A stretch of 64,000 nucleotides of DNA from Pandoraea captiosa (GTDB lineage Bacteria; Pseudomonadota; Gammaproteobacteria; Burkholderiales; Burkholderiaceae): positions 124,001-188,000 of the forward strand of contig NZ_CABPSQ010000005.1 of assembly GCF_902459775.1 (NCBI RefSeq). Reading direction: 5' to 3'. This document shows positions 48,373 to 58,303 of the stretch, piece by piece (within the stretch, counting starts at the first letter, position 1; the number at the start of each line of letters is the position of its first letter). A program made the translations under genes and the position numbers. A model generated the notes under the pieces. It was not told where the DNA came from. It saw nothing but the letters and a program-made list of their open reading frames with translations, and did not search any database.

Positions 48373-49164
48373 GTGAACGAACTGCCCATCCTCCCGCTCG
48401 ACGCGAGCACGCTCGCGCCGCTCGACGGCAAGAAGCTGCTGATCACCGGCGGTGCTCGCGGCCTCGGCGAAGGCTTCGTGCGCGCGGCGCTCGCTCGCGG
48501 CGCACAAGTAACGATTGCCGATATCGCGGCGCAGGCGGGCGAAGCGCTCGCCGCCGAATTGCGCGATGCCGGCCATGCGGTGTCGTTCGTGCGTGTCGAT
48601 CTGTCGGACCCGGCATCGGTCCAAGCCGCCGCGCAGGCCGCCGGCACACAGATGGGCGGCATCGACGGCCTCGTCAATAACGGCGCGATTACCAATTCGG
48701 GCGGCAGGATGGCCACCGAACTGAGCCTCGAGACATGGGACGCCGTGATGAACGTCAACGTGCGCGGCACGTGGCTCATGACGATGGCGGCGTTGCCGTT
48801 TCTGCGTGCTGCCGGGCAGGGCCGTGTCGTGAACATCGCGTCCGACACCGCGCTGTGGGGCGCGCCGCGCCTGCTCGCCTACACGGCGAGCAAAGGCGCA
48901 GTGATGGCGATGACGCGTTCGCTGGCCCGTGAACTCGGCCCGGACGGCATCACCGTCAACGCGATCGCCCCGGGCCTCGTCGAGGTCGAAGCCACAGCGT
49001 ATGTGCCGGCCGAGCGTCATCGTCATTACCTGGAAGGACGCGCCTTGCCGCGCGCACAGGTGCCCGACGACGTGATCGGGCCGGTGCTGTTCCTGCTGTC
49101 CGACGCTTCCCGTTTCGTGACCGGTCAGGTGCTGCCGGTCAACGGCGGCTTCGTCATGCCCTGA
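48373..49164 (+). CDS. Short-chain dehydrogenase/reductase
   Basis: A 263-residue SDR. Cofactor motif TGGARGLGEGF near residue 24, NNGAITNSGG near 98 and the catalytic YTASKGAVMAMTRSLARELG near 174 with the preceding Ser of NIASDTALWG. A GTG start at 48373 follows AAGGA. Within the cluster it could oxidise a dihydrodiol formed by the Rieske oxygenase, or an alcohol. The substrate is unknown. Confidence 0.87.
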   Translation: MNELPILPLDASTLAPLDGKKLLITGGARGLGEGFVRAALARGAQVTIADIAAQAGEALAAELRDAGHAVSFVRVDLSDPASVQAAAQAAGTQMGGIDGLVNNGAITNSGGRMATELSLETWDAVMNVNVRGTWLMTMAALPFLRAAGQGRVVNIASDTALWGAPRLLAYTASKGAVMAMTRSLARELGPDGITVNAIAPGLVEVEATAYVPAERHRHYLEGRALPRAQVPDDVIGPVLFLLSDASRFVTGQVLPVNGGFVMP

Positions 49165-49215
49165 CGAGCCGCTCTCATTCCCATCTCATTTGTGATGCCT
49201 TCAAGGAGTTACGCC

Positions 49216-49773
49216 ATGGCGCAAGCCGAAGCCAAAAACACCGCGACACCGCAGGCCGTCGAGAGCTGGACGCAGGCCGAAGGCCAGACGTTCGGCGAAT
49301 GGCTGGATACGCGTGTCGCCCGTTTCTCGACGCGCAAGTACGACTGGGACGCGCTCAAGTTCCAGGCCGACTACGACCCTAAGTACCGCCGCGCGCAAAT
49401 GCGCTATGTCGGCACGGGCGGCACGGGCGTCGCCAAGGACACCAACACGGTGCCCGCCGGTCACTTCACGTTCTCCACGATGGTGATTCCGGCCGGCAAC
49501 ATCGGCCCGAGCCATATCCACATGGACGTCGAGGAAATCTTCTTCGTGATGCGCGGAAAGATGAAGGTGATCTGCGAGCGCGACGGTGAGACGTGGGAAG
49601 CCATTCTCGGCGAGCGCGACCTGATCTCGGTGCCGCCGGGTGTGTACCGCACCGAAATCAACATCGGCGACGAAGACGCACTGATGTGCGTGATGCTCGG
49701 CTCGCAAAAGCCGGTCACGCCCACGTATCCGCCGGATTCGCCGCTCGCGAAGATCAAGCGCGACCTGAAGTAA
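49216..49773 (+). CDS. Cupin-domain protein
   Basis: A 185-residue single-domain cupin. Motif 1 is GPSHIHMDVEEIFFVMRGKM near residue 98, with metal ligands His, His and Glu. Motif 2 lies around ERDLISVPPGVYRTEINIG near 138. The amino-terminal 70 residues (SWTQAEGQTFGEWLDTRV) are an unrecognised extension. The ATG at 49216 follows AAGGAG. Cupins of this size can be dioxygenases or isomerases; the role in the cluster is open. Confidence 0.82.
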   Translation: MAQAEAKNTATPQAVESWTQAEGQTFGEWLDTRVARFSTRKYDWDALKFQADYDPKYRRAQMRYVGTGGTGVAKDTNTVPAGHFTFSTMVIPAGNIGPSHIHMDVEEIFFVMRGKMKVICERDGETWEAILGERDLISVPPGVYRTEINIGDEDALMCVMLGSQKPVTPTYPPDSPLAKIKRDLK

Positions 49774-49870
49774 GCCGGAACGAAGTCCGGCGCGGCATGC
49801 CAGCATGCCGCGCCGGCAGGAATTTCACGAAATCAGACGTCAAGCCGTCAATCCGAAGAGCCGGAAAGCC

Positions 49871-50788
49871 ATGTCATCCCAAGCGATTCAGTCCGAAGTG
49901 CCAGTCGACGATGTCGTCGCGCCGCTGCGAGCGCGCCTCGACGCCTTCCCGTACCGTACCGTCGCCACGCGCGTGGGCACGGTGGGCTATCGCTGCGCCG
50001 GGACCACGAGTGACGCGCATGACGCACATGTCCCGGTCGTGATGCTGCATGGCATCGGTTCGGGCGCAGCGTCGTGGGTGGCACAACTCGACGCCGCCGG
50101 TCTGGACGCCGCGCGGTACGCGTGGGATGCGCCCGGCTATGGCGAGACGTCCAACGTTGCCGACGCCGAACCGCACGCCGACGCTTACGCCGATGCGCTC
50201 GAAGCCTGGCTCGACGCGCTGGGTCTGGATCGCGTTGCCCTGATCGGTCATTCGCTTGGCGCGATCATGGCGACGAAGTTTGCCAGCCGCGCGCCGCAAC
50301 GCGTGCGCGGTCTTTTCCTATGCTCGCCGGCCAATGGGTACGGCAAGGCCGACCCGGAAGTGCGCGCATCGAAGCGCGACAGCCGTCTGGCGATGCTCGA
50401 CAAGCTCGGGCCGGACGGCATGGCGCGCGAGCGCAGCGACAATCTGGTCGCGCCCGACGCTGCGGACCTGCCGCGTGCGTGGGTGAAATGGAACATGGCG
50501 CGCGTGTTGCCCGCTGGCTACCGTCAGGCGACGCATCTGCTCTCGAACGGCGACGTCGCCGGTGAGCTCGCGCAGTACGTGAGCGCAGGCGCCGGTCCGG
50601 TCGCGGTGGCTGTCGGTGCCGTGGACGGCATCACGCCGCCGGCGGCGTGCGAGACGATTGCCCGAGTCGCGGGTGTGCCGCTGCAAATCATCGAAGGCGC
50701 GGGACATGCGTCTTACATCGAAACGCCGGACGTGCTCAATGCTGCGCTTGGCGCGTGGCTCGACCGTGTCGCGGCAGGGGAGCGTTGA
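49871..50788 (+). CDS. Alpha/beta hydrolase (meta-cleavage product hydrolase-like)
   Basis: A 305-residue hydrolase. Oxyanion motif VVMLHGIGSGAASWVAQLDA near residue 57, nucleophile elbow ALIGHSLGAIMATKFA near 127, late acid in VGAVDGITPP and late His in IEGAGHASYIETPD near 278, so the triad is complete. The layout fits MhpC/BphD carbon-carbon hydrolases that split ring-fission products, but esterases and lactonases share it. ATG at 49871 is the best start of several. It ends one base before the IclR gene. Confidence 0.84.
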   Translation: MSSQAIQSEVPVDDVVAPLRARLDAFPYRTVATRVGTVGYRCAGTTSDAHDAHVPVVMLHGIGSGAASWVAQLDAAGLDAARYAWDAPGYGETSNVADAEPHADAYADALEAWLDALGLDRVALIGHSLGAIMATKFASRAPQRVRGLFLCSPANGYGKADPEVRASKRDSRLAMLDKLGPDGMARERSDNLVAPDAADLPRAWVKWNMARVLPAGYRQATHLLSNGDVAGELAQYVSAGAGPVAVAVGAVDGITPPAACETIARVAGVPLQIIEGAGHASYIETPDVLNAALGAWLDRVAAGER

Positions 50789-50789
50789 G

Positions 50790-51731
50790 ATGGCACCGGC
50801 GATTCCGAAGCGCGTAGCCAACTTCGAAGCAGAACGCATGGAAGACGAGGCGTTGCTGCCTCAGGACGGGCAGGCTGAGAGCGACGACGTTGCCGATTCG
50901 GCGCCTGTCGAATCGCGCTACCTGGTGCCGGGGCTGGAGCGCGGCCTGCGCATCCTCACGCAGTTCTCGCCGCGCGAGCCCGTGTTCAGCGCGCCGGAGT
51001 TGTCGCAGCGCCTGGGCATTCCCCGCACCACCGTCTTTCGTCTGTTGCAGACGCTCGAAGCCATGGGCTTTCTGGAGCGCGCGGGCAGCGAGAAGAATTT
51101 CCGTCTGGGCGTGGCCGTGCTGCGTCTGGGCTTCGAATACCTCAGTTCGCTGGAACTGACCGACCTGGGTATCCCGATCATCGAGCGTCTTCGCGACGCC
51201 ACGCAACTGACCTCGCACATCGTGATTCGCGACGGTCGCGACATCGTGTTTGTCGCCAAGGCGCAGAGCGTTGCCGGCGTGTTCAACTCGATCAAGGTGA
51301 ACGTCGGCACGCGTCTGCCGGCACACGCCACCGTGCACGGCCACGTGCTCATGGGCGATCTGACGCTCGCGGAACTGCGGGCGCTGTACCCGGAGAAGAC
51401 GCTGGAGAAATTCACGCCGCAAACGCCGGAGACGCTCAACGAATTGTTCGAACGCGTGCGCGAGGACGCCGAGCGTGGCTACGCCGTGTCGGCCTCGTCG
51501 TTCGAGCGCGGCATCAGTGTCGTGAGCGCCCCGGTGCGCAACGACGCCGGGCGTATCTGCGCCGCCATCACCGTCACGATTCCGCGCGCGAACATCGATG
51601 CGTCGATGCTCGATGCGGGGCTGATCGGGCAGGTGCGCGAAGCGGCGGATGCACTCTCGCATCGCCTGAATTACCGGCCCGGCACCGACGGCCAGACCAC
51701 CCCCTACATGAAGTCACTGGGATTGAAATGA
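50790..51731 (+). CDS. IclR-family regulator of the catabolic cluster
   Basis: A 313-residue regulator with an acidic, low-complexity first 45 residues, then the HTH (VPGLERGLRILTQFSPREPV, then RLGIPRTTVFRLLQTLEAMG) and a full effector domain (HATVHGHVLMGDLTLAELRA, SSFERGISVVSAPVRNDAGR). Being inside the operon it controls, and with IclR-like palindromes ahead of the operon and the porin gene, it is the likely sensor of the pathway substrate. It overlaps the next gene (ATGA). Confidence 0.9.
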   Translation: MAPAIPKRVANFEAERMEDEALLPQDGQAESDDVADSAPVESRYLVPGLERGLRILTQFSPREPVFSAPELSQRLGIPRTTVFRLLQTLEAMGFLERAGSEKNFRLGVAVLRLGFEYLSSLELTDLGIPIIERLRDATQLTSHIVIRDGRDIVFVAKAQSVAGVFNSIKVNVGTRLPAHATVHGHVLMGDLTLAELRALYPEKTLEKFTPQTPETLNELFERVREDAERGYAVSASSFERGISVVSAPVRNDAGRICAAITVTIPRANIDASMLDAGLIGQVREAADALSHRLNYRPGTDGQTTPYMKSLGLK

Positions 51732-52543
51732 TCACGATCGACCTTTCCGCACGCGCGGCACTGGTGACGGGCGGCACGTCCGGCATCGGGCTTGCCACCG
51801 CTGAGCGCCTGCTCGCCGCCGGCGCCGCCGTTGCGATCTGCGGGCGCAACACCGAGCGTCTCGCGCAAGCCGAAGCGCATTTGCGCGAACGCCACCCGCA
51901 GGCACGTCTCATCGCCGCGCAATGCAACGTGCTCGAAGAGCGCGACGTCGCGGCACTGGCCGAGCGCATTCGCAGCGAGTTCGGTCGTCTCGACATGCTG
52001 ATCAACAACGCCGGACAAGGGCGCGTGTCGACGTTCGCGGATACGACCGACGACGCGTGGCGCGAAGAACTCGAACTGAAGTATTTCAGCGTGATTCGTA
52101 CCACGCGCGCCTGCCTGCCGATGCTGCGCGACGCCGCGCGCGAGACCGGAGATGCGGCCATCGTCTGCGTCAATTCGCTGCTCGCGCTGCAACCGGAGCC
52201 GCACATGGTGGCGACGTCCTCGGCGCGCGCGGGCATCCAGAACCTCGTGCGCTCGATGGCCAGCGAGTTTGCGCCCGATGGCGTGCGCGTCAATTCCATC
52301 CTCATCGGTCTGGTGGAGTCGGGCCAGTGGCGTCGTCGTTTTGCTGCCGCACAGGAAGCGGGCGACAGCAAAACGTGGCAGGAATGGACCGGCGAACTCG
52401 CGCGCAAGAAGCAAATCCAGTTGCAACGTCTGGGCAAGCCTGAAGAGGCGGCCGCAGCGATCTTTTTCCTGGCCAGCCCGCAATCGTCCTACACGACGGG
52501 CAGCCATATCGATGTTTCCGGAGGCTTGGCAAGACATGTCTAA
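51728..52543 (+). CDS. Short-chain dehydrogenase/reductase
   Basis: A 271-residue SDR. TGGTSGIGLATAERLLAAG near residue 13, INNAGQGRVSTFADTTDD near 87 and VNSLLALQPEPHMVATSSAR near 145. In that last stretch the usual YxxxK is replaced: the catalytic Tyr position reads His-Met-Val-Ala-Thr-Ser-Ser, so the canonical Tyr and Lys are not seen. It may be an inactive or unusual SDR. It overlaps the IclR stop and the ThDP enzyme start. Confidence 0.83.
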   Translation: MITIDLSARAALVTGGTSGIGLATAERLLAAGAAVAICGRNTERLAQAEAHLRERHPQARLIAAQCNVLEERDVAALAERIRSEFGRLDMLINNAGQGRVSTFADTTDDAWREELELKYFSVIRTTRACLPMLRDAARETGDAAIVCVNSLLALQPEPHMVATSSARAGIQNLVRSMASEFAPDGVRVNSILIGLVESGQWRRRFAAAQEAGDSKTWQEWTGELARKKQIQLQRLGKPEEAAAAIFFLASPQSSYTTGSHIDVSGGLARHV

Positions 52544-54188
52544 CAAAACCACCGTCGGCGAAGTCATCGCGGCGTTCCTCGAACAGTGCGGCGTGAAGAC
52601 CGCATTCGGCGTGATCTCGATCCATAACATGCCGATCCTCGACGCCATCGCGCGTCGTGACAATATCCGTTACGTCGGCGCCCGCGGCGAGGCCGGTGCG
52701 CTGAACATGGCCGACGGCCTGTCGCGCGTCTCGGGCGGACTGGGCGTGGCGTTCACGAGCACGGGCACGGCCGCGGGCAATGCGGCAGGCGCCATGGTCG
52801 AAGCGCTCACGGCCGGCACCCCGGTGCTGCACATCACGGGTCAGATCGAAACCGAGTTCCTCGATCGCGATCTCGCGTACATCCACGAAGCCCCGGATCA
52901 GCTGAGCATGCTCAACTCGATCTCGAAGGCGGCGTATCGCGTGCGTTGCGTCGACACGGCGCTCTCGACCGTGCGCGAGGCCGTGCGTGCGGCACTCACC
53001 GCGCCGACCGGTCCGGTGAGCGTCGAGATTCCCATCGACATTCAGGCCGCCGAAATCGACTGGCCTGCCGACCTGGCGGCCCCGCACATCCCGGTGCCCA
53101 CGCACGATGACGCCCGCGTGACGGCGCTGGCCGACAAGCTGGCATCGGCCCATCGCCCGCTGCTGTGGCTGGGTGGCGGCGCACGCGGGGCGGAAGCTGC
53201 CGTCAAGCGTCTGGTCGACATGGGCTTCGGCGTGGTGACGAGCGTGCAAGGTCGCGGCATCGTGCCGGAAGACCATGCCGCAACGCTGGGCGCGTTCAAC
53301 ATTCACCCGACGGTCGAAAAGTTCTACAAGACGTGCGACGCCATCGTGGTCGTCGGCTCGCGTCTGCGTGGCAACGAGACGCTCAAGTACAAGCTCGGAT
53401 TGCCGCGCCCGCTGTATCGCGTGGATGCCGACGGTCTGGCCGACAACCGTGGCTACCGCAACGACCTGTTCATTCAGGGCGATGCCGCCCGAGTGCTGAA
53501 CGCGCTGGCCGACAAGCTGCAAGGCCGTCTGTCGGTCGACCCGGCGTTCCACGCCGATCTGGCGGCCGCGCGCGACGCTGCCGTCAAGCAGGTGGCCGAG
53601 GGGCTCGGCCCCTATCGCCAGCTCGTGGCCGCGCTGCAAGGCGCGTTGGGTCGCGACTTCAACTGGGTGCGCGACGTCACGATCTCGAACAGTACGTGGG
53701 GCAACCGCCTGCTCAAGATCTTCTCGCCGCGCGCCGGTGTGCACGCGCTGGGGGGCGGCATCGGGCAGGGCATGCAGATGGGCATCGGCGCGGCGCTCGC
53801 GGGCAACGCGAAGAAGACCGTTGCGCTGTGCGGCGATGGCGGCCTCATGGTCAACGTCGGCGAACTCGCCACGGCCGTGCAGGAGAAGGCGCCTGTGGTG
53901 ATCCTGCTGATGAACGACCAGTGCTACGGCGTGATCCGCAACATTCAGGATGCGCAATACGGCGGGCGCCGCCATTACGTGCAACTGCACCAGCCGGACT
54001 TCGCCGCATTCTGCGCAAGCCTGCAACTCAAGCACGAGCGCATCACGTCCATCGATCAGGCGGAAGCGGCCGTGAACCGCGCCGTCGCGCACGAGGGGCC
54101 GGTGCTGCTCGAAGTCGACATGCTGTCGGTCGGCAACTTCGCGTCGCATTTCGCCGGTCCGCCGGTACGGGAGCCTGCGAATGCATGA
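52536..54188 (+). CDS. ThDP-dependent enzyme (acetolactate synthase / benzoylformate decarboxylase family)
   Basis: A 550-residue protein. Catalytic Glu52 in [14 protein letters not shown] and the ThDP-binding [20 protein letters not shown] near residue 430 closed by NDQCYG. The central domain (about 190-320) lacks a clear FAD loop. It could decarboxylate a 2-oxo acid to an aldehyde, which would supply the aldehyde dehydrogenase two genes later, or carboligate. It starts eight bases inside the SDR gene and overlaps the next gene by eight. Confidence 0.87.
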   Translation: MSNKTTVGEVIAAFLEQCGVKTAFGVISIHNMPILDAIARRDNIRYVGARGEAGALNMADGLSRVSGGLGVAFTSTGTAAGNAAGAMVEALTAGTPVLHITGQIETEFLDRDLAYIHEAPDQLSMLNSISKAAYRVRCVDTALSTVREAVRAALTAPTGPVSVEIPIDIQAAEIDWPADLAAPHIPVPTHDDARVTALADKLASAHRPLLWLGGGARGAEAAVKRLVDMGFGVVTSVQGRGIVPEDHAATLGAFNIHPTVEKFYKTCDAIVVVGSRLRGNETLKYKLGLPRPLYRVDADGLADNRGYRNDLFIQGDAARVLNALADKLQGRLSVDPAFHADLAAARDAAVKQVAEGLGPYRQLVAALQGALGRDFNWVRDVTISNSTWGNRLLKIFSPRAGVHALGGGIGQGMQMGIGAALAGNAKKTVALCGDGGLMVNVGELATAVQEKAPVVILLMNDQCYGVIRNIQDAQYGGRRHYVQLHQPDFAAFCASLQLKHERITSIDQAEAAVNRAVAHEGPVLLEVDMLSVGNFASHFAGPPVREPANA

Positions 54189-54999
54189 ACTGAATCATCG
54201 TCCCGTCGATGTCGCGCTGATCGGCTTCGGCGCGATCGGCTCGAAGGTCTACGAGGCATGCGCGAGTGATCCGTATCTGCGCGTCGGTCACGTGATCGTG
54301 CCGGAAGACGCCGCAGAGCGGGTGCGCAGCAGCGTGCGCGCAGGCACCGAAGTGGTGTCCTCGGCGCAGGCGCTCACGAGCCGTCCGGACTTCGTGCTGG
54401 AGTGCGCAGGCCACAGCGCGCTGTCGGGCCACGTGGTGCCCCTGCTCAAGTCGGGCGTGGACTGCGCGGTCGCGTCGATCGGCGCGCTCTCGGATTCCGA
54501 GTTGCTCGCCGCGCTGGAGCAAGCGGCGAAGGACGGCGCATCGACCGTCACGCTGCTCTCGGGCGCGATCGGCGGCATCGACGCCATTGCCGCAGCCCGC
54601 GAAGGTGGCCTCGACGAAGTGCTGTACACGGGCCGCAAGCCGCCGATGGGCTGGCAGGGCACGCCCGCCGAGCAGGTGTGCGACCTCGCGACGCTCACCA
54701 CTGCCACGGTGATCTTCGAAGGCAGTGCGCGCGACGCGGCGCGGCTGTACCCCAAGAACGCCAACGTGGCGGCGACCGTGGCGATTGCGGGCCTCGGACT
54801 CGACGCAACACGCGTGCGTCTGATCGCCGACCCGGCGACCGCGCGCAACGTGCACCACATCGCCGCGCGCGGCGCGTTCGGCGAGATGTCGCTGGAGATG
54901 TGCGGCAAGCCGTTGCCCGACAACCCCAAGACGTCGGCATTGACCGCGTATTCGGCCATTCGCGCATTGCGCAACCGCGTCGCGAACTGTGTGATTTAG
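54181..54999 (+). CDS. L-aspartate dehydrogenase-like protein (AspDH/NadX)
   Basis: A 272-residue NAD(P)-dependent dehydrogenase. Cofactor motif [16 protein letters not shown] near residue 12, [20 protein letters not shown] near 78, and [20 protein letters not shown] near 185 with [16 protein letters not shown] following, a stretch specific to AspDH. AspDH turns aspartate into iminoaspartate, either for NAD synthesis or catabolism. No nadA or nadC is here; it lies in a catabolic operon, so another amino acid or amine-like intermediate is possible. Confidence 0.88.
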   Translation: MHELNHRPVDVALIGFGAIGSKVYEACASDPYLRVGHVIVPEDAAERVRSSVRAGTEVVSSAQALTSRPDFVLECAGHSALSGHVVPLLKSGVDCAVASIGALSDSELLAALEQAAKDGASTVTLLSGAIGGIDAIAAAREGGLDEVLYTGRKPPMGWQGTPAEQVCDLATLTTATVIFEGSARDAARLYPKNANVAATVAIAGLGLDATRVRLIADPATARNVHHIAARGAFGEMSLEMCGKPLPDNPKTSALTAYSAIRALRNRVANCVI

Positions 55000-55012
55000 C
55001 AGGAAGAGCCTC

Positions 55013-56509
55013 ATGAGCCATCAAGATTTGCTGCAAGGGTTTTCGAGCGACATTCTGGTCGGCGGCGAATGGCGCGCCGGCACCGGCAAACGCTATGAAA
55101 GCCTGTACCCGGCGGACGAAAGCGTGAACGCCGAGATCGCCGCTGCCGGCGCCGACGACGCTGTCGAAGCCGTCGAAGCGGCCGACGCGGCGTGGCGACG
55201 TGCCGACTGGGCCGGTCTCAAACCGCATCAGCGCGCGGCCGTGCTGCACCGCGTGGCCGACGGCATTACGCAACGCGCCGAAGCGCTCGCGCATCTGCAA
55301 CGTCGCGACAACGGCAAGCCGATCAGCGAGACGCGCGCCCTCGTGGCGAGCGCGGCGGGTACGTTCCGCTATTTCGCCTCGTGCCTGGAGACGCTGGAGC
55401 AGACGCTCACGCCCTCGCGCGGCGACTACCTGACGATGAGCGTGCACGAGCCGTTGGGTGTGATCGCGGCGATCACGCCGTGGAACTCGCCCATCGCCTC
55501 CGACGCGCAGAAGCTCGCGCCCGCACTGGCTGCGGGCAACGCCGTGGTGCTCAAGCCGGCGGAAGTCACGCCGCTCGCCTCGCTCGAACTCGGCCGCATC
55601 TGCGAAGCCGCCGGTGTGCCGCGCGGCGTGCTCTCGGTGCTGCCGGGCAAGGGCTCGGTGATCGGCGACATTCTGGTGCGTCACCCCAAGGTCAAGAAGG
55701 TCGCATTCACCGGCGGCACCGAAGTCGGTCGCGGCATCGCACGTCTGGCAGCGGAGAAGCTCATGCCGGTCTCGCTCGAACTCGGCGGCAAGTCGCCGAC
55801 CATCGTGTTCGAAGATGCGGACATCGGCCACGCCGTCGCGGGTGTGCTGTACGGCATCTTCAGTTCGTCGGGCGAATCGTGCATTGCAGGCTCGCGTCTG
55901 TTCGTGCACAGGAAGATCTTCGACACGTTCGTCGAACGTCTCGTCGCAGGCGCGAAGCAATTGCGGGTGGGGGATCCGCTGCGCGAGGACACGCAGATGG
56001 GACCGCTCGTGACGTCGGCGCATCGCGAGTCCATCGAGCGCTATGTCGCGATCGGTCTGGACGAGGGCGGTCGCCTGCTGTGCGGCGGTGAGCGCCCGGT
56101 GGGCGATGGCCGCGAGAAGGGCTACTTCTATCAACCGACGATCATCGCAGGCCTGACGAATCAGGCGCGCATGGTGCAGGAGGAAATCTTCGGGCCGGTG
56201 CTCGCGGTGCTGCCGTTCGAGAACGAAGACGACCTGCTGCGCGAGGCCAACGACAGCGTCTATGGACTGGCGGCCGGGATCTGGACCCGCGACTACAAAC
56301 GCGCCTGGCGCATGGGCCGCGCGCTGGAGACCGGCACCGTCTGGATCAACACCTACAAGCAGTTCTCGATCTCGACGCCGTTCGGCGGTTGGAAGGAGAG
56401 CGGCATGGGGCGCGAGAAGGGACGTCTGGGACTGCTGGAGTACACCAACCAGAAGAGCCTGTACTGGGGCATGAACGATAACCCGCTCGCCTGGGCGGGG
56501 CAGGTCTGA
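55013..56509 (+). CDS. NAD(P)-dependent aldehyde dehydrogenase
   Basis: A 498-residue ALDH. Asn158 in ITPWNSPIASDAQK, catalytic Glu256 in SLELGGKSP and nucleophile Cys290 in SSGESCIAGSRLF are all present. It oxidises an aldehyde to the acid, plausibly the product of the ThDP enzyme. It begins 13 bases after the AspDH stop, with AGGAAGAG as binding site. The substrate cannot be told from the sequence. Confidence 0.92.
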   Translation: MSHQDLLQGFSSDILVGGEWRAGTGKRYESLYPADESVNAEIAAAGADDAVEAVEAADAAWRRADWAGLKPHQRAAVLHRVADGITQRAEALAHLQRRDNGKPISETRALVASAAGTFRYFASCLETLEQTLTPSRGDYLTMSVHEPLGVIAAITPWNSPIASDAQKLAPALAAGNAVVLKPAEVTPLASLELGRICEAAGVPRGVLSVLPGKGSVIGDILVRHPKVKKVAFTGGTEVGRGIARLAAEKLMPVSLELGGKSPTIVFEDADIGHAVAGVLYGIFSSSGESCIAGSRLFVHRKIFDTFVERLVAGAKQLRVGDPLREDTQMGPLVTSAHRESIERYVAIGLDEGGRLLCGGERPVGDGREKGYFYQPTIIAGLTNQARMVQEEIFGPVLAVLPFENEDDLLREANDSVYGLAAGIWTRDYKRAWRMGRALETGTVWINTYKQFSISTPFGGWKESGMGREKGRLGLLEYTNQKSLYWGMNDNPLAWAGQV

Positions 56510-56636
56510 CGCCAGCGCATGCTCTGCCGCGCGTGCGGCGAGCGTGGGGGCGAGTGTTAAGCGACTGTGAAGCGAATGTGGCAAGCCGCGATGCACGGGG
56601 CATCGCGGTCATCCGAAACTTGAGCGAGGCAAAGAT

Positions 56637-57650
56637 ATGTTGTCGATTTTCCGTGCATCGTTGGCGCGTCGCGCCTTCCTGACGGCTGGCCTGTGCGCCG
56701 TGGCCGGACTCACGAGCGTGGCCGCGCCGGTCATGGCGCAGCCGGCCGCGCAACAGCAGATCACCTATCTGCTGCCGGCCCCGGCGAACCTGCCGGCGTT
56801 CGCGCCGCTGATGCTGGCCGAGAAGAAGGGCTACTACGCTGCCGAAGGCCTGTCGGTGCGTTGGCTGACGGTGCAGGGCGGCGCCGATGTCGGCAAGCAG
56901 CTCGCCTCGGGCAATGGCGATCTGGGTGGGGGCCTCGGCGACACGCCGATCGTGCTGCGCCCGAACGGCATTCCCATCAAGGGGGTGGCGCTGCTGGGCG
57001 GTCGCACGCTGCACCAGCTTGTCGTGCGCGATGACGCGAACATCAAGTCGCCCGCCGATCTGAAGGGCAAGACGATCACCGTGCTGGCGTATCAGGACAC
57101 GGGCTTTTACGCAACGCTGGGTCTGCTGGCATCGGCCGGTCTCACGCGTAACGACGCGCGTATCCAGGGCGCAGGTCCGGCCGGCGTGTGGCAGCAAGTG
57201 GCGACCGGCAAGGCCGAAGTGATGGTCGGCACGCCGGAGTGGGCGCAGAACATCGAAGACGCCGGGGTGAAGATCACCATGACGTCGACCGACAAGTACT
57301 TCCCGGGCATGGCGCAGGCGATTCTGGCGTCCGACAAGACCATTGCCGAGAAGCCGGAGATGATCCGCAAGTTCGTGCGTGCAACGGTCAAGTCGGTGGC
57401 GGAAATCATGCGTGATCCGGCAGGTGCCGCGAAGGAATACTGCGCGACCGTGCCGGGGTACAAGGGCAAGGAAGCCGAGATCGAGAAGATCCTCACGTAC
57501 TACGCCCGCAATGTGTATCCGGGGCAGCAGCGCCTGGGCGCGTTCGATCCGGCACGTGTGACCAAGCTGCAGGACTTCTACGCGCAGGAGAAGGTCATCC
57601 GCGAGAAGTCGAAGGTGGACGATCTGTTCACCAACCAGTTCGTGCAATAA
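56637..57650 (+). CDS. ABC transporter periplasmic binding protein (SsuA/NMT1 type)
   Basis: A 337-residue receptor. Signal peptide with twin Arg-like start (SLARRAFLTAGLCAVAGL, ending VMAQ near 35), then APLMLAEKKGYYAAEGLSVR near 60, the family core. It belongs to the NMT1/SsuA group and completes the importer encoded by the first two operon genes. The gap to ALDH is 127 bp with no obvious terminator. Confidence 0.9.
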   Translation: MLSIFRASLARRAFLTAGLCAVAGLTSVAAPVMAQPAAQQQITYLLPAPANLPAFAPLMLAEKKGYYAAEGLSVRWLTVQGGADVGKQLASGNGDLGGGLGDTPIVLRPNGIPIKGVALLGGRTLHQLVVRDDANIKSPADLKGKTITVLAYQDTGFYATLGLLASAGLTRNDARIQGAGPAGVWQQVATGKAEVMVGTPEWAQNIEDAGVKITMTSTDKYFPGMAQAILASDKTIAEKPEMIRKFVRATVKSVAEIMRDPAGAAKEYCATVPGYKGKEAEIEKILTYYARNVYPGQQRLGAFDPARVTKLQDFYAQEKVIREKSKVDDLFTNQFVQ

Positions 57651-57663
57651 GGCGGGGTGCGTG

Positions 57664-58008
57664 ATGAGTGAGACCACACCGGGCGCCGCCCAACCCGAAA
57701 CCCTGTTGCTGACGGTGTTCCTGCGTCACGATCAGTCGAACAATCTCGACGATTTTCAGGAGCGTCTGAAGGCCGCCGAGTGGTGGGAGCGATTCCCGCC
57801 CGCCGGCGTGAAAGTGGTGTCGTGGACGGTGGCGATGGGCTTCGGCCAGATCGTCACGCTGGAGCTGCCGCCGCATCTGCTGCCAGTAGTGAATGTGGAG
57901 CTGGAGCGTTCGGCGTGGGGCGTGTTCCGCACCGAATGCTATCCGACTTACGACTTTGTTCCCGTGCACGCGCGCATTCGCGAACGGGTTCGCAACGGAG
58001 GGAAATAA
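57664..58008 (+). CDS. Small protein of unknown function, ferredoxin-like fold possible
   Basis: A 114-residue protein. The order is strand (ETLLLTVFLRHD), helix (NNLDDFQERLKAAEWWERFP), strand (KVVSWTVAMGFGQIVTLELP), helix, strand-like end (YDFVPVHARIRERV). That resembles a dimeric alpha/beta barrel or ferredoxin-like unit, as in muconolactone isomerase or EthD-like proteins, but no motif confirms it. It lies between the binding protein and a coupled small HTH protein. Confidence 0.78.
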   Translation: MSETTPGAAQPETLLLTVFLRHDQSNNLDDFQERLKAAEWWERFPPAGVKVVSWTVAMGFGQIVTLELPPHLLPVVNVELERSAWGVFRTECYPTYDFVPVHARIRERVRNGGK

Positions 58009-58226
58009 TGGACCGTTATCTGGAACCACATCAAGCGCGTCGCCATGAGCCGACGCAGTACGAAAGCCTGCTGGGCGACGCCATCGAGCGCGCCTACGCG
58101 GCCGGCACGTACGATCTGGCAGGTCTCGTGGCCTATCTGAATCGCACCGGCCCCGGCCCACAGGAAGGCGAAGTGTGGACCGAAGAGGTCTACAAAGCAC
58201 AGATCGCCAAGCTGGCCGAAGAGTAA
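58008..58226 (+). CDS. Small recombinase-like helix-turn-helix protein
   Basis: A 72-residue protein beginning MDRYLEPHQARRHEPTQYES. The middle reads IERAYAAGTYDLAGLVAYLN, a resolvase-like HTH of the kind annotated as recombinase-like. The start overlaps the previous stop (TAATG), so the two small proteins are made together. Such proteins often precede Rieske oxygenase genes, as here, but their role is not known to me; a catalytic accessory role is as likely as DNA binding. Confidence 0.78.
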   Translation: MDRYLEPHQARRHEPTQYESLLGDAIERAYAAGTYDLAGLVAYLNRTGPGPQEGEVWTEEVYKAQIAKLAEE

Positions 58227-58303
58227 AAACACCACATAACGCGCTCGCCGCTCGCCGTCACGCGTGAGCGACGAACGCGATACAGAGGTTAGAGAGGTCC
58301 CCC

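Noticed and set aside
54181-54999. Assignment of the AspDH-like gene to NAD synthesis (nadX)
   Set aside because: No nadA, nadB or nadC is adjacent and the gene is embedded by overlaps in a catabolic operon.
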